Source: Barnesiella sp.
GTDB taxonomy: Bacteria; Bacteroidota; Bacteroidia; Bacteroidales; Muribaculaceae
DNA length: 59,845 bases
Direction: 5' to 3'
Assembly: GCA_014801075.1 (NCBI GenBank)
Contig: JAAVEW010000021.1
Coordinates: 11,764-71,608, forward strand
Part shown: one piece after another, positions 58,329-59,845 of the stretch
Numbering within the stretch: the stretch's first letter is position 1
How the letters are laid out: every line of letters starts with the position of its first letter
Program-made: the position numbers and the translations under genes
Notes under the pieces: model-generated
Database searches by the model: none
What the model saw: only the letters and a program-made list of their open reading frames with translations
What the model was told of the DNA's origin: nothing

Positions 58329-59720
58329 ATGTCGCTCATAAAATCAATCTCAGGAATACGCGGCACCATTGGCGGTCGCGAAGGTGAAGGACTTTCACCC
58401 ATTGATGTAGTGAAATTTACAGCGGCCTACGCTGCCTTTATCCGTAAATCAACCTCTCTCGATACCAATAAGATAGTAGTGGGCCGTGACGCCCGCATCT
58501 CCGGTCCGATGGTAAGCGATATCGTATGCGCAACCCTGACCTCAATGGGCTTCGATGTTGTCAACATCGGCCTTGCATCTACTCCCACCACCGAGATAGC
58601 GGTAGTAGAGGAAGAGGCTTGCGGCGGTATCATCATCACCGCTTCACACAACCCCAAGCAGTGGAACGCTCTCAAACTCCTCAACGAGAAGGGTGAATTT
58701 CTCAACGATGCGCAGGGCAAAGAGGTGCTCGCAATTGCCGAAAGCGGCAAACTCGACTTCGTCGAAGTAGATGACCTCGGACATATTTTCACCAACAATA
58801 CTTACGACGACAAGCACATACGCAAAGTGTTGTCGCTTCCCGTCGTCGACATTGACGCTATCCGTAAAGCCAACTTCACCGTAGCTGTCGATGCTGTCAA
58901 CTCGGTAGGCGGTGTCATCATTCCCAAGCTCCTCAAAGCTCTCGGCGTGAAGAATATTATCGAACTCAACTGCGAGGCTACCGGACATTTTGCCCACACT
59001 CCCGAGCCTATCCCCGAAAACCTTACCGATATTTCCAACCTGATGCGCACGGCTAAAGCCGACGTAGGTTTCGTGGTCGATCCCGACGTTGACCGTCTGG
59101 CTATCGTCATGGAGAACGGTGAGATGTTTGTCGAGGAATACACTCTTGTGGCCGTAGCCGACTATATTCTTGGCAAAACTCCCGGTTCGACTGTTTCAAA
59201 CCTCAGCTCGTCACGTGCGCTGCGCGACGTAACCCGTCGTCATGGCTGCCAGTATTCGGCTGCCGCTGTCGGTGAGGTGAACGTTGTGACCAAAATGAAA
59301 GAGACGGGCGCGGTAATCGGTGGCGAAGGCAACGGCGGTGTCATTTACCCCGAAGCCCACTATGGCCGCGACGCTCTCGTTGGCGTGGCAATATTCCTTA
59401 CATTGCTTGCCAAGAGCGATAAGACCGTTTCCGAGCTCAAGGCTACCTATCCGCAGTATGAGATTGTCAAGAACAAAATCGAACTGACTCCCGACATCGA
59501 CGTTGACGCTATCCTCGCTTCGGTCAAGGAACGTTTCGCCGACGAGCAGATTACCGACATCGACGGTGTGAAAATCGATTTCGCCGATTCTTGGGTTCAC
59601 CTGCGCAAATCAAACACCGAACCTATTATCCGTATCTACGCCGAGGCCTCCGATGCAGAGCGTGCCAATGCGCTCGTGAAGCAGATTAAGGATGTCATCT
59701 GCGCCATAACAGGAAAATAA
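58329..59720 (+). CDS. glmM: Phosphoglucosamine mutase (phosphohexomutase)
   Basis: 463 aa. Converts glucosamine-6-phosphate to glucosamine-1-phosphate for UDP-GlcNAc; a phosphomannomutase role is possible. Catalytic phosphoserine in GIIITASHNPKQWNALK (about residues 98-114). Metal loop DPDVDRLAIV (about 252-261). Sugar-specificity loop GEGNGGVIYPEAHYGRDA. Phosphate loop RKSNTEPIIRIYAEA (about 426-440). ISGIRGTIGG at the N-terminus is the usual start. No identifiable terminator directly follows. Confidence 0.93.
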   Translation: MSLIKSISGIRGTIGGREGEGLSPIDVVKFTAAYAAFIRKSTSLDTNKIVVGRDARISGPMVSDIVCATLTSMGFDVVNIGLASTPTTEIAVVEEEACGGIIITASHNPKQWNALKLLNEKGEFLNDAQGKEVLAIAESGKLDFVEVDDLGHIFTNNTYDDKHIRKVLSLPVVDIDAIRKANFTVAVDAVNSVGGVIIPKLLKALGVKNIIELNCEATGHFAHTPEPIPENLTDISNLMRTAKADVGFVVDPDVDRLAIVMENGEMFVEEYTLVAVADYILGKTPGSTVSNLSSSRALRDVTRRHGCQYSAAAVGEVNVVTKMKETGAVIGGEGNGGVIYPEAHYGRDALVGVAIFLTLLAKSDKTVSELKATYPQYEIVKNKIELTPDIDVDAILASVKERFADEQITDIDGVKIDFADSWVHLRKSNTEPIIRIYAEASDAERANALVKQIKDVICAITGK

Positions 59721-59845
59721 ATGAAATTAAGACCCCGTTCCCCAATATTTGTTAAAAACTCGGCGGTCGATTTTTGAGTGCATTTGTTCGGTGGTTGAAG
59801 GAGTTATGGGGTTCCATAACGACTGAAACCGACGGACAAATACGC
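59721..59845. other. Gene-free end of window with a small hairpin
   Basis: Only an 18-codon frame is present, not considered a gene. GTTATGG (59803-59809) pairs with CCATAAC (59814-59820) around GGTT; no T tract within the window. Confidence 0.4.

Noticed and set aside
1-59845. CRISPR array, rRNA operon, complete IS element or prophage
   Set aside because: No regularly spaced repeats, no 16S/23S signatures, and no transposase, integrase or phage structural genes were found on either strand.

Overview
The window looks like a chromosomal segment of a Bacteroidota member, order Bacteroidales, and probably a gut Muribaculaceae-like organism. The order is well supported and the family is a guess from general resemblance. 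The evidence is as follows. Many gene starts carry the Bacteroidales-type promoter (a TTTG or TTG element 19-20 nt upstream of TAnnTTTG). Shine-Dalgarno sequences are scarce. Two secreted proteins end in type IX-like sorting tails. Bacteroidota-restricted families occur (DUF4270, DUF4827, a DUF6769-like protein, TupA-type ATP-grasp), as does the gene order purH-mreB-mreC-mreD-mrdA-rodA. Base composition is near 50% GC, except for an AT-richer block at about 25.2-29.1 kb and in parts of the leucine-rich-repeat gene.

Layout. 1-2.6 kb, minus strand: galactose use (galK, partial galM) and an iron-type superoxide dismutase. 3.0-6.2 kb, minus: a secreted BspA-like leucine-rich-repeat protein. 6.4-12.6 kb, plus: a divergent heavy-metal efflux locus (His-rich DUF6769-like protein, His-rich membrane-fusion protein, HME-RND pump, TolC-like channel). 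The channel has its own promoter embedded in the terminator that ends the pump gene. 12.7-23.7 kb: an exopolysaccharide locus (Wza, Wzc tyrosine kinase, Wzx flippase, EpsG-like polymerase, GT2, GT8, ATP-grasp), closed by a convergent GT4 and a hexapeptide acyltransferase. 23.9-24.5 kb: rubrerythrin.

24.6-31.4 kb is the accessory part: a small conserved Bacteroidales protein, a strongly structured 5' RNA region (about 25.45-25.61 kb), five small membrane proteins or lipoproteins without recognised function, a transmembrane Hanks-type kinase, and a MazEF module followed by tRNA-Cys. 31.7-38.9 kb, minus: EamA transporter with a FeoB-associated Cys-rich peptide, topoisomerase III, a small secreted protein, MazG, DsbD and a free-standing DsbD alpha-type domain. 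39.1-41.3 kb, plus: a catalytically degenerate glycogen-synthase-like protein and a DUF4270 lipoprotein, then tRNA-Thr and about 0.8 kb of gene-free DNA with a large palindromic repeat. 42.4-47.4 kb: a hypothetical lipoprotein, a CBM9-like protein, a LysE-type exporter and a secreted GH13 amylase-family protein. 47.7-55.1 kb, minus: the purH/cell-elongation operon. 55.3-59.7 kb: flavodoxin, Ogt, and the plus-strand set DHH phosphoesterase / DUF4827 / GlmM.

The most promising candidates for something undescribed are: (i) the bistable-looking RNA upstream of the unknown membrane-protein cassette; (ii) the efflux-locus intergenic region, with a 28-bp palindrome plus a C8 tract at the spacing where a -33 element would be expected; (iii) the promoter-in-terminator arrangement before tolC; and (iv) the 98-bp palindromic repeat with a decayed second copy. 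All functions are inferred from sequence inspection only. No database search was possible.
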